Below are positions 53,301 through 64,000 of a DNA stretch of 64,000 nucleotides, one piece after another. Both the position numbers and the translations under genes were made by a program. Below the pieces are notes generated by a model. It saw only the letters and a program-made list of their open reading frames with translations, was not told where the DNA came from and did no database searches. Source of the stretch: Hyaloperonospora brassicae (Eukaryota > Oomycota > Peronosporomycetes > Peronosporales > Peronosporaceae); assembly GCA_947650285.1 (NCBI GenBank), contig CANTFL010000478.1:185135-249134 (forward strand). Direction: 5' to 3'. Position 1 is the first letter of the stretch. Every line of letters begins with the position of its first letter.

Positions 53301-56300
53301 GCATTTACATTTCACTCAAAGAGACGCTATTTAATGTGCAGAATGCCGATATATTATCTAAATTATAAGAAGGTATACGTCCGGCAAAATAATACCTTTT
53401 GCATCTATACTAGAGTAAACATATATGAAGGATCATTTTTTAAAAATTCGCTCGAAATACATATTTATAGATTTATGTAGTCTTTTTTGCTCGTATTTAC
53501 GTCATGCTGCTTCAAGCCATAAATATCTTTCTCGTGGTACACAGACTACGTGCCATTTCGATACATGGTTGGCTCCTCTTTTCATATAAATTGTTTGCCA
53601 GGTAGAAACCTACACAAATGTACGTAAATGATGATATGAAATGGTGCAAGCATTGTGAACGTGACAGTGAACGACTTGTAATCTTCCAAAGTACATTGTT
53701 ATCATCAGCGAAAATAATCATTATTTCGATTTAAGGGGTGATGGTAGAAAATTAGGGTTTTCACGATGATAAATGAATAGAAAGCAACTATTAGCAAAAG
53801 CGTGCTTGTGTAATATGGATAGCTTGTATATGGCTGTCCATTAGTACCGCTAGTACATTTTATAGTATTATGTAATCAGAGAAATAATCGTGTGTAATAC
53901 TTCTTTCACCTCTACTTGGATTGCAACTAAAACTTCTTCATATTTGCAATACGAATTGTTTCGCGATTATCTGGTGCGTTGTCATAAAACTTTATCGACA
54001 CTGTGTTTTATCCGTATAATGGATACATCATTATCACATCGTAGTTTATTGGTGCTCCCATACTATATATCAATGAGCATCACAAGGTATGAGATCATTG
54101 GTAATCCGATTAGACTGAACCCTTATGCACTTTTCTTACTCTTTCAAGATTTACTCCAGAGTTCACTGACCACTAGATTGATCTTTACAAGGTTGTGGTA
54201 TCATGGCTTCTTGCGTTACATGTCAAATCATTCATCATCATAACAGTCGTAGTGAAAACAAGGTCATTCCGTAATAGAAGCGTATTAAGCTAAATGTAAA
54301 TGTTCTGTACGCTACTTACAGACGATTTAAGCGGTGAATGTCACAATTTTCAAAAATTGAACCGAATAGCGGCGTTGTGGACTCTGAGTGGGATGTCAAT
54401 CTAAGCGCTCTATGTTCGATATGGTGAGTCCGAATGGTTTGCATCACCTGTATATAATGGTTTTTTAAGCTAGGTTTTGACGTGTATGCTGATTGATAAA
54501 ATTTATATAACTTTGCTGTATATTTGTGTTTTTTTTCACCTAGACAATACAAGTAGCTTGAAATTGACGCACGCAAGTAGAAGGAGCGTTCTGCTATGAA
54601 AGACTATATTATTGCCTGTGACAATTCTAACATATTGACCAATAAGTTGATACTATTTCTAAGTACTAGCGTACTGCATAAATAGCAAACGCATATCACG
54701 GAGCCACGGCAGAGGCAAATATTTTTCAGAAAAGTTGACATATTGCAAAATTCGTCGTTCTCAATCATAAATTTGCTGATTGACAGTATAGGTTAGAGAA
54801 TTGAGTGCCTAATGAAGCATTAATTACTATTAAAGGAACGGTCTCTGCTACGCACGTTAAGGAATTGTTACGTATTATATTTTAATACCGATGTAACTGA
54901 TTATCGACTTGCTGACATGTTTGATAATTTACGGCCTACCGGCTGCGACAATTCGACCTGATGTATTTTCCTCACTAAATTATCGACCGCTTGCAGACAT
55001 GACTGGTAGAACTCCCATACCGTCATCTTTATCATCTCGTCAATGTTAAGGGCATCATACAGAGTATAGGCTTAGTGGTCCTTGATCTCAAACTTAACCT
55101 GACCTGGTGTCATATGTCATAAGGCGCTAAACACTTAAACTGACAAAGCGCAAGATATCTGTATCACGAAATATGTAATAGGCCTACAGATACCACACTT
55201 ACACCTTAATGTAGAACAATGTGTCGAACAAGAAAGTCGCTTATGAAACGAGAAATTGAGACCTTAAATGATCTAAAGTACGGTGAGACCTTGTACGATC
55301 TATACCAATTTTATAAAAGCTGTTTTTAAAGCACAAGCTATATGTGTAAATCTGTTTAATCACAACTTAATTCGCGCCTCTAAAAAGGATCGTTGTGTTG
55401 AAAAATTCTAGAACTGTCTAAATTGACAAAAAGGCTTACCGGGGACGGATAATACCTTTAAATGTAACATTCCTTCGATTTTTTCATCAGAATTGCCTTT
55501 TAATGGAACATTGAATAAATCAGCAGTGAACATGTGGTAAACAAGGTTATGTTGAGTTAACCCGTTATACGAGTCCATATCCTAACCAGCACTTGCTATA
55601 AAATAATGAGTGGCGATAAAATATAAACAGCGACGTTTTGGTCAAAATTAAGTCAAAATATTCTAATTTAACTCATACCGGCGAGTATCACATGAAACAT
55701 AGTCCATGCGGTGCGCTAGCTCATTTGGAAAGATAGCGGCTGCTGTGATGTGCTCTACAACCAATAAGGCATTCAAAGACCTTGTTGCAGTATACCACTC
55801 GACGACTGCGAATACTGATGTGACTGCAACGTTGATATTTATAGATGCATGTGTTATGTACAAGTTCGACTTACGCGCTACTTATGTGTGGGAGAGAAGT
55901 CCCGTTGAGAAATTCTTATGGAACTACACACTTATTCTGGCAAGTAAGTTGAAACATCTGACTCAAAACGACCCGCTGATCATTCTTGTATAAAAGTGGC
56001 TGTTTCTTTGACGATATGTAAACCTCCACGTGTTTTCTACCTTAAAGAGGCAGATCGCCTTTAAAATCTTAAAAATATATGACACATCGGACAGTTTGTG
56101 TACTGTAATTTTATACTACTCGCTTGAGCGTGACGTGATAAGTCGTCACAGTGACCTTGCTTTTCTTGATGTGGGCGGTTACTCATTTTTAACACACCAT
56201 ATTTAGATTAACTAATTTAATCGAAACGACCGTACTGTCGATACATCTCGTATGACTCGACCTAATAGATATTGTTCCAATATTATAGAACCAAAAAAGA

Positions 56301-58742
56301 TTATAATTAAACGGATTTTCTTAAGAATATTAATGAAAATCCACGTATTGATTATGTATCGCTTTTGCAGGATGCCGTATGTTCCACCACCGCGTGATAT
56401 AGATCAGGGTGTAGAGCGACCATTATACAGGATCATTATCTCTTGTTCGAATCGTCAAGGCCAAATCGCCTTGACTTCAGCGAGAAAATTGCATCACTGC
56501 CTACAACTTTTACATTGATATCTGAAGATTACATCGGTAGCACAGCCGAAAGCGAAATTGTGACGATTCGCGTATGTTCAACCGTAGAAGATGTACATTT
56601 AGAATCAAGAATGGTATGGCGTCTATTACTGATACATATCATACCGCTACTCGCATTAACCAAATAATATATACTCCACCCGGTTCGTGGTATGAACTGC
56701 ACTGTTTGTGTTTAGAGCCACGCTTGACCTGTATTACATGGGTCGACTCGTGTCTTAAAGCTATAAACACAACCAGAGTGCCCCTAGCGAGTATTCTTCC
56801 CTGACCATTCCCATTGGGGGCACGCATTGTTATAAAGAGCAAGAAGATCAATCGATTTTAAGCCCTTGCAAGCGCATAGGACATTTGTTGTCGGATGGGC
56901 ACTATAAAAATAGGTTGGGATTCTAAGTTCTGTTGGTTGAAGCCAAACTCTTCGGTAGTTAGATTATAGCAGAGCCCCCAGATATCTAAAGTAGGAAACT
57001 TCCGCAGTATCGGAAGAATTTTAGCAATATCTTTCTACGAGTCGCGAGTTTTTGAGATACTCTACAAAAACTACTTGAATACCGTACCATGTTTTACGGA
57101 CGTGTTAAGACGAGAAGACCTGTCCCTGCTCAATTGCCGGATATATTTCATTGGGAAGCCGAGAGGCTAATATGTGAACAACGTAAGGATCGAAATAATA
57201 AGGAAATCAAACGCCGAAATTGACCAATAATATGTAAAGGCATCGCAACGATCTCGAGAACGATAGAGCAAGCAATCGTACTAATTTTGTGATACGACGT
57301 TATATAGATGGGTGAAGGGTGTTCTGCAGGTAGATATAATAGAAGCTGGTCAGAAAAATCTTAATAATCAAAGGAAGTCTCATATATATATATATATATA
57401 TATATTCTGTATGGACACCAGTGTAGTGAGCAACAGATCCTCGGGAAAACTCATGAGCTAACTAGTTTTTGAAGCCGTCAGAAAAGTCTCGAATTGACAG
57501 TAAAAGCATATACAACACACTCATAGCTTAAACTTTGTGGTCCTCCTTTGTAATATAAAACGTATATGCGTTGCCTAGGAGATGCAGCAATATAAGTAGG
57601 AAATTGTATAAAGCACTTGTTGACAGCGTTGGATCTCACTTGGCTGGCGGACGGTCGCTACCCACTTGTGTAAGTAACATTAGTCTTGGCGCAGTATACT
57701 CAGAGGTGCAGTGTCTTTTGTTTTGACGACGATTCCTTCCTGAAGAGAGGGTACGCTCTCAGTTCACGTAAGAAACTTCCATTATTATAAACTTCTAATT
57801 TCCTGTCGTCCCTCAGATAGGTAGGTAGAAGAGCTATATATATTCCTGTCTACACCTCAACCTTCCTCGTCCGTCACTGAACTCGCTTGATCTATTTATC
57901 GCACTGAAAAGCGGTATAGGTGGGAATTGACGGCACCATCCGAAAATCCCTGGATAAGCTTAGCGATTTTTGTGTGCTTATTATCTAAGGAAGTAGTCTT
58001 TCGACTCGAGAGAGGTATCAAATGTGCTGCGCGTGAGAATTCACGTCGACTTTATCGACCTGAGTTTCAAAACCTTATCAAGAGCCCTATCGTCGGCGTG
58101 TAACGGCCCAATTTTCTGTCTAAATCGGCTCTCAAAGTTTTTTACCATTCAAATGCATATGGTCAAGAAGTCGATCCCAATGGTCTTCAAGCCTTGGATC
58201 CTCTAGCCATAGCTGGACTGAACGAACTAAACTTGCACCTTGTCTTCAATGATGCGACGAACCCTTATAACATTGTGCAACTCGACAAACCACCTTCATA
58301 AGAGTCTACCTCGACTCATCTGTACAATATTTATTTATCGGTAAGATGAAAAGCGAAGCGTGTGCGTTGACCCGCCCACAGCAGCAATAAATCGCTGTTG
58401 TTTTAACAGCTGTGTCGGTTTTTAATTGAATTCTACTAACGATCTGCTTGTTATTTGCCTTGCTAAAGCAGCAGGGCTACTTTCTCCCTTTCTCAAACAA
58501 GTTCAGTCTAAGTGATCATGTTAATCATGGCTAGTTGTTGGTCTCGGGCAAGATACAATAACACGCCACTGGTGGCGATGTCACGTATAAAAATAAATGT
58601 ATGTCTATCTTTGAACACTCAAATCTAATTAGCCTTCACGTGTGGCGTGAACGCTTCCTTTTAAATACTCAGCACGTTTTATTAGACGAGAAATCGTGGT
58701 CCTTTAACGGACCACAAAGTGCTCCCCGCGTGTAATGTGGCT
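50362..58742. other. AT-rich gene desert, second part
   Basis: More than 8 kb with no convincing gene. Simple repeats: (TA)n at 50826-50840 and 57380-57405. Possible coding relics are 55706-55993 (+), which reads SFGKIAAAVMCSTTNKAFKD and ATYVWERSPVEKF, and 56252-56667 (+, two frames) with YVPPPRDIDQGVERPLY. Neither was assigned to a family. Otherwise nothing recognised. Confidence 0.55.
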
Positions 58743-59185
58743 CACTTCTTACCATAAAGTGACAAGCCCTTGTACCGGAGTGATACAAGAGTATATGCTT
58801 TCAAATTGCACGTATTTCATACGTGCAGAGGATGAATACAACAAGAGCAAGAGTAATAAAAAAGGAGAACCTTCTTCGCACTATTTAAGCTATGTCTCTG
58901 TAATAAACCTTTCTTATTTTCTTACAGTATTTTCAAGTACAAATCTCCCTAATAGAATCACACTCACCACTTATTGCGCGCGTCTAGCAGTGCTTTCTTG
59001 TTTTTCGGTTTGTATCATAGCGTAATCTGTTATGAAATTAGTAGCTAAACCAAACATTTTCCTCAACGGTAATTTTCCCACTTTATATTGACTCGCACGA
59101 TCAAAATTGTTACTAAAATTCATGAAGAATAGACGTACCTTGACAGAGTTCTGATAATGTTATGCAGAAGGTTTACTTCGTTACA
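58743..59185 (-). repeat. Diverged solo LTR (gypsy), minus orientation
   Basis: On the minus strand it starts TGTAACGAAGTAAACC at 59185 and contains the shared core (plus-strand CACTCACCACTTATTGCGCG at 58961-58980, then CGTCTAGCAG). The far end is estimated from the length of the best copy. It lies about 0.5-0.9 kb upstream of the gypsy element at the window end but in the opposite orientation, so it is not that element's 5' LTR. Confidence 0.65.
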
Positions 59186-60051
59186 CGGCTGGTCAAAATA
59201 TTGACTTCGAGCGGGGCTTTGAGTAAGCGTGGAAGTAACCCATCTTCTATAATTGGACTAAGCAGTTTGATAAACAATTGGAAATCGAGAGTTAATTTAA
59301 CGAAGCCATTCATATATTTGGTATGAATGACCACGTTTGTCACGCTTTAAACTGTCACTTTGCTGTTTGCAACAAAACTGATCCGCTAGACGAGTTTGCC
59401 GCATCTAGGAGAATAATGCGGGTCATCACGGCGACGCATTAGTCAGAGTGCAGTAGATTTTCGTCTTCCCAGCGTAGAGGTGCCACGCCGCCTTAAACCT
59501 CGTCCGGTTGATGTAACGGAGTTACGAATCGACTGGAAGTCTACAATAGGTGTTGTGCACACAAGAGGTGGGATACCTTTTAAAGTGATATTCAAACACC
59601 GGATCAATTGTTGAAGACTGATGTCTGTCAATTATTAATTACGAGATCTTGCGAGAGGTACATATTGAACATTAGTGAATAGATTAAGAACGTTGTTCTA
59701 AGGTGTTCTTTTAGGTTAAAAGAAGAAATAAAATTAAGATTTGAATTTGATACGAAAGACACGTGTCTCTCTGAGGCGTTTTGTGATCGTTTGAAAAGTT
59801 TAGCAACGCCTTGTTAAGGCAGCTACTCCTCGTGCACTCTGTGCGTTGGTTTTCTGAATCTTTTGGTCCCCCTAAAACAGGGACCGTAAGGAATCTGAGC
59901 TTGTTGACTCTTTGAGTCGGGTTCTCTGAACCAAAGTTGCTAGTGGGGCGTTAGGTCTTCCTCTCACATAAGGAGCTCTGTAGCTCCGCTACACTAGGTA
60001 GCGCTGGTTAACAATCTACGCCTGAATTGTTTCGATCGATCCTCTGTGAGA
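59186..60051. other. Spacer and probable leader of the right-hand gypsy element
   Basis: No gene. From about 59690 the sequence resembles a gypsy leader: it includes the palindrome AGACACGTGTCT (59757-59768) and leads into the gag start at 60052. I could not define a 5' LTR or primer-binding site. A minus-strand 62-codon frame at 59443-59631 is unassigned. Confidence 0.4.
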
Positions 60052-60990
60052 ATGGAACAATCCCCATATCACTCTGAGGCCTAAAAGGTCGCGCAGGATA
60101 AGTTGACCGCGGCTGTAATCCCTGAGTATGCTTAGTTTCTAGCTGCACAAGGTCCCGATGTGCTCAATGCACAAGTCGATACCTTCATGAAGTATACAAC
60201 GGCCCTTTCAGGGCAGGTTCAAAACCAATGATCGTCAGCTATGCCAACACGATGCGTGGCAATGCTACATGAAGAGGCTAAGCCTCGTCCCCTCTGGGTG
60301 GACAATAAAAATTTCTTCGGGAGGGAGAAATCTTACCCTCTGCATCCGTGAAATTGAGATGGCCATGAGATCGGGCCTTATCTCACTCGAGATCAGCGGG
60401 TCTTGCTGGCGATATCGAATCTCGATGGAAGAAATATAGAGTAAGACTTGACGTGTGGCACGTCTGTCGACTTGGCATTCCCACATTGGATTCGCTCAAG
60501 GTTGGCCTTTTGCGAGTTTTATCGCCGCCTAATTAGGCTTATTGCGTGCGATCACACTTCTTATCGACTTGCCAGGGTAAGAATTAGTTAACGTACTATG
60601 TCTAAGGGTTGAGAATTTCGATGGCTGCTATGCAGTCTGACCCTCTCCCTGAGACATTATGTGTGACTGTATTCATGGAAGGTCTTCGCACTGGCGTGGC
60701 CAGAACCGAGGTGTTTCGGGTCCATCCCTCTACTTTTGAGGAAGCTGTGAGCATCGCTCAAAATGTTGAGCCCAACTTCAAGTCGGCCAGAATTGGTTGG
60801 AATGGATACATTCCAAGCTTTGTGAGGGAAACTCCAGCAAACACTTCGGCTTACTGTAAGCCATAGATCGATGGGTCTCAGCCATGCTGAAGATGAAGGT
60901 GAAGCGGAGTGTCATGTTGCAGAGCAACGACAGGGAGTGATACGCAGTTACATTTGCGGAAGCACGAGACAGTTGCATTCCGCTTGTCCT
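60052..60990 (+). pseudogene. Gypsy gag, interrupted
   Basis: ATG 60052 begins MEQSPYHSEA and then meets in-frame stops; LTAAVIPEYA and NAQVDTFMKYTTALSGQVQN follow. The capsid-like part is open at 60609-60866 (LPETLCVTVFMEGLRTGVAR, FRVHPSTFEEAVSIAQNVEP). The zinc knuckle near 60940-60990 reads SYICGSTRQLHSACPLRKQR, so the first Cys of C-x2-C is replaced by Ser. Dead gag. Confidence 0.8.
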
Positions 60991-61165
60991 TTGCGCAAAC
61001 AGCGCTAGACAACTATGAGTCGAAATCCCGGTCCCAACTAGAAATTTGGTATGACACGGAGAAGCGTCGACATCGAGTAGGCACGGGGCGCCCTAATATG
61101 TTAGAACTAGATTTTTCTACTTCTCTACGTGAAAGAGGATACAGGGCTTATCCCCACAGAGCTCT

Positions 61166-62167
61166 GTGCCCATCAGCACAGAGCGTGGATACAATCCTTG
61201 CTTTTTAGTCGCTGAGGCGACAGTGAGAGGCTTTGAAAAGCATTGGCCGATCCTAATCGATATAGGGGCATCATGTAGGTATGCTCGACGTCGTAACCTT
61301 AAGGGAAGTCAGCGACACGCCAAAGCGCTCAAAGCGCATGAGGTGGAACGATCACCGTTACGTTTAGAGACTGGTAGTCGCGTCTCAGTGCCTAAAGTTC
61401 CGTTAAACTTAGGTGTAAGGTTTTTGGACTTTGACAGCACTAAACGCTGTATTGTACTCGATTTGGATTCGAGAATCGATCTCATCTTAGATATGGCTTG
61501 GCTTGAACGCCATGAGCCATGTATAGATTGGAGGTCGAAGACCTTAGGCGCAACGCGCAATGTTTCTAGAGAAGCTTTGGAGGGTCATAAACCCATCTTT
61601 GCTAGGCAACAGACGCACTATTGGCGCGAGCCATTGATGGAATATGTCAACGTGCTGGACATTGGTATGTCCGAGTTTGTTAACTCTATTTACAATGACA
61701 TAAAAATTAAACCGAGCTCTTATACCGTATGTGAAGAGTGTCGTACTACGTTGAGTGATAATCGTTGTGATACTGAGTCACTGCATGATGCAGACATGGT
61801 TGGCCTAGAACCAAGACATCAAGAATGTAATTTCTCTGGTGTGACTGGGGTTGCACGTAAGAATCCACCGAGTGAAGGAGGCCGTGATGGTACCACACTG
61901 AACTTCGTTATTGCCATTGTTGGTGAACAGCCGGAGCATTCAGAGCAAGGACCACATGATGTACGTGAAGTGGTACGTGTCAATTCACTGGGTGAAGAGT
62001 TCGAGTTATGTAACTCTTCACTAGATGTTGATAAAGGCATGAGCTCTTGTATAGAGCGTACTACGATAACTAGCAACCACGGGGACACTGCTGTCCCGGC
62101 CTCGAGGAGGCGTAAGGTTTCTTTTAGGATACAATTTCAGCGTAGATTGGCAACTGTTAAGCGCTAA
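61166..62167 (+). pseudogene. Gypsy aspartic protease and pol linker
   Basis: A 333-codon frame, open because it is part of the polyprotein (its first codon is not ATG). VRGFEKHWPILIDIGASCRY carries the protease active site, with Ile in place of the usual Thr/Ser after the catalytic Asp (61259-61261). The flap-like part and RIDLILDMAWLERHEPCIDW with GMxWL-type geometry follow. The rest (from about residue 140) is the poorly conserved linker before RT. The substitution should impair proteolysis. Confidence 0.75.
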
Positions 62168-62473
62168 ACTTCTAAGAAGTCACGAAGTGATAATAGTAAA
62201 AATACACTATATACACTTGTCACTGGATTGACTGGCCAGATTGATGGCAATATTAGTCTTGAGACTCTTCCATCCTTGGACCCACTCTTTGACCTAGACG
62301 AAATGTTCGATGGCGAATTTAGCCAAGCCTTGCAGGCAAGAGAACTATCTGGGTTAGTGGTCATTCGACCTGATGTTGAGTTGAACTTATCCTCGTTATT
62401 GGACGAGTCAGACCTTAGGAAAACTGGAGCGTTATTTTGTGCCCGTAGTGAAATTTAAATCCTAAAGGAAACT

Positions 62474-63190
62474 ATGGATCAGTTCTATTCTTTGGTAAAA
62501 AAATTCCAGGACGTGTATTGTCAAAACCCACCGTCCGTCTTACCTCCCGATAGAGGTGTACGTCATGAGATTGACTTAGTTCCTGGAACTGAATACTGCG
62601 TAATACGGAAGTGGCCTTTTCCTAAGAAACAGTGTGACGTCATTGAAGAATTCTTTCGTGCAAAGCACGCAGCAGGAATGGTTCGCGGGAGCAAGTCTCC
62701 TCATTCAACACCGACATTTGTGTCAGCAAGCCCAATGGAAAGTGGCGCATCGCTCATGCTTACAATATGCTTGATGCCACCACCATTCCGGCTTTGACAC
62801 CAATCCCTTGAAAAGATGTTCGTCAGAAGAACATGGTTAGATGTCCGATGTACAGTGCGCTCGACTTAGTCGATGGTTAATACCAACTGCTCATTCAGAA
62901 GAACGATATTCCTCTGACAGCGGTCAGTACTCCGAGCGGTATGCTCTGGGAGTGGCTCTTTATGACGCATGGCTTGTCAAATGCCCCGGCTATATTTAAT
63001 CGCTTTGTAACGCAACTGTTTCGACTTCACCGAGGTGATGCACAGACATACTTTGATGGCATCTTTGTCCATAGTCGTGCTATGAACGTTCGGTCAGATG
63101 TGGACAATCGCATTGACCATTTACGAGCAGTGCTCGACTGCATGCGCACAAATAATTTGTACGCCAAAGCCTATGTGCATCTTTAGTGCC
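62474..63190 (+). pseudogene. Gypsy reverse transcriptase, frameshifted, active site altered
   Basis: 62474-62720 gives PPDRGVRHEIDLVPGTEY and FFRAKHAAGMVRGSKSPHST. The frame then shifts, with SKPNGKWR-type and LTPIP-type strings in the next frame. Another shift and a stop near 62877 precede the palm segment (62941-63186: MLWEWLFMTHGLSNAPAIFN, FVTQLFRL). The catalytic YxDD reads YFDG (about 63050-63061), losing the second Asp. Not functional. Confidence 0.85.
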
Positions 63191-63468
63191 GAAGAGATTC
63201 TTTTTTTTAGGATGCTTCATTGGTAAGAAAGGCTTTAGAGCGGATCCCGATCATTTAAAGGCCATAATTGATTGACCGGTTCCAAAGAACCAAAAGGACT
63301 TACGTAAGTGGCTTGGCCTTGCCAATAACTTACACAAGCATAGTGCGAATGACGCAGATATTTTCGGCCATCATCCAATCTCCTTAAAAGGATGTGGAAT
63401 GGTGCTGGACTGCCACCGAGCATGATGCTTTTCAAGCAGTATAGGAAAGCCTCCTTCATGCACCAATC

Positions 63469-63711
63469 TTGGCTTTGCCCGATCATGATCGACCTTTCAA
63501 TGTCATCTGTGACGCATCTGACTTTTCCATAGGCAGTGCTCTGTTACAAACAGATGCTGATGGACGAGAACGCGTCATTGCATTTGAGTCCCGACAGATG
63601 AAAGCTGCTGAGAAGAACTATTCAGTTCATGACAAAGAGCTACTTGCAATGAAGTATGCTCTCGTCAAATTCAGAGTTCATCTTCTTGGCTCTAAGCCGT
63701 TTGTGATCTAA
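63469..63711 (+). pseudogene. Gypsy RNase H
   Basis: Open from 63469: FNVICDASDFSIGSALLQ, VIAFESRQMKAAEKNYSVHD and KELLAMKYALVKFRVHLLGS, with the catalytic Asp and the Glu of the HDKEL motif both present. A stop at 63709-63711 cuts the frame just before the usual T-D-H; the next codons read ANQSCVTT-like. It shows the uninterrupted SVHDKEL string that is frameshifted in the copy at 10836. Confidence 0.8.
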
Positions 63712-64000
63712 ACCAATCATGCGTCACTACGCACTGCGACCTAGTCGCCTCGCCTCTCTCAGAGAATGGCTCGTTGACTATCCTTCTTCGCTGAGTACAA
63801 CTTCGAGGTGAAGTGTAAGACGGGGAAGCAGAATTCTTTGGATAATGCGTTGTCACGCAGGCCTAAATATGAGCTTGCTCATGTTACGACTATGTCGTCG
63901 TCGGTCACTGATCTAATCCGTACGGCATATGCCAAGGATGAACACTGTGTAGCTCTGCTACGTGCTCTAGGGAGCGAGGAGTTTAAGGACTCGGACATAG

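Larger units (their letters stand above)
60052..64000 (+). mobile_element. Ty3/gypsy element, 5' part (gag, protease, RT, RNase H, start of integrase)
   Basis: Order gag (60052 to about 60990), protease and linker (61166-62167), reverse transcriptase (62474 to about 63180), RNase H (63469-63711) and the first integrase residues (about 63880 onward). The element runs off the window. It is broken by many stops and frameshifts, and key active-site residues are altered. It belongs to the same broad lineage as the 10.3-14.8 kb element: the RNase H stretches are clearly homologous. It may also be a chromovirus, but the C-terminus is outside the window. Confidence 0.85.

Noticed and set aside
1..64000. 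tRNA, rRNA and snRNA genes
   Set aside because: I looked for T-loop (GGTTCGANTCC-like) and U6/5S signatures and found none with matching stems; a covariance-model scan would be decisive.
1..64000. RXLR or Crinkler effector genes
   Set aside because: No frame combines a signal peptide with RXLR-EER or LFLAK motifs; the 69-codon frame at 27457 has only a signal-like start.

Overview
The window reads as nuclear DNA of an oomycete, probably a member of the Peronosporales (Phytophthora or downy-mildew type). The evidence is a set of short-intron eukaryotic genes (introns mostly 60-240 nt with GTACGT/GTAAGT-like donors), Arp2/3 and homogentisate dioxygenase genes, a rhodanese-phosphatase-FYVE fusion of the sort common in oomycetes, and many Ty3/gypsy retroelements whose LTRs begin TGTAACG and end GTTACA. 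I cannot name the species.

Layout. 1-10.2 kb is decayed retroelement sequence: two copies of one gypsy family on the minus strand (A, 1 to about 4545; B, about 6300-10045), an inverted fragment C between them, and a 1.8 kb terminal-inverted-repeat DNA element nested inside B. 10.3-14.85 kb is a 5'-truncated chromodomain gypsy element on the plus strand, with large antisense reading frames and a 3' LTR. A second LTR lies tail-to-tail with it up to 15278.

A GC-richer gene island runs from 17.1 to 45.7 kb. It holds a Gln/Pro-rich protein (+), a mitochondrial-looking tRNA-binding OB-fold protein (-), ARPC2 (-), a PH-domain membrane protein (+, divergent from ARPC2), a rhodanese-DSP-FYVE phosphatase (-), a 1515-residue protein with three PHD-knuckle-ePHD modules (+), homogentisate 1,2-dioxygenase (+), a decayed GH47 mannosidase (+) and a Ser/Thr-rich unknown protein (+). 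An eroded 5.7 kb stretch separates the PHD gene from HGD. The neighbours do not form one pathway. They combine actin nucleation (ARPC2), phosphoinositide/membrane signalling (PH, FYVE), chromatin reading and tyrosine catabolism.

45.7-59.7 kb is a clearly AT-richer gene desert with simple repeats and at least two solo LTR relics. From about 59.65 kb to the window end lies the 5' half of another, heavily mutated gypsy element (gag, protease, RT, RNase H, start of integrase).

The most unusual signal is that the chromodomain gypsy element and its LTR are packed with perfect short hairpins (8-11 bp stems, small loops) far beyond chance, even through coding frames. Exon joins were worked out by hand from splice-site consensus, reading frame and remembered family conservation; they have not been tested against transcripts.
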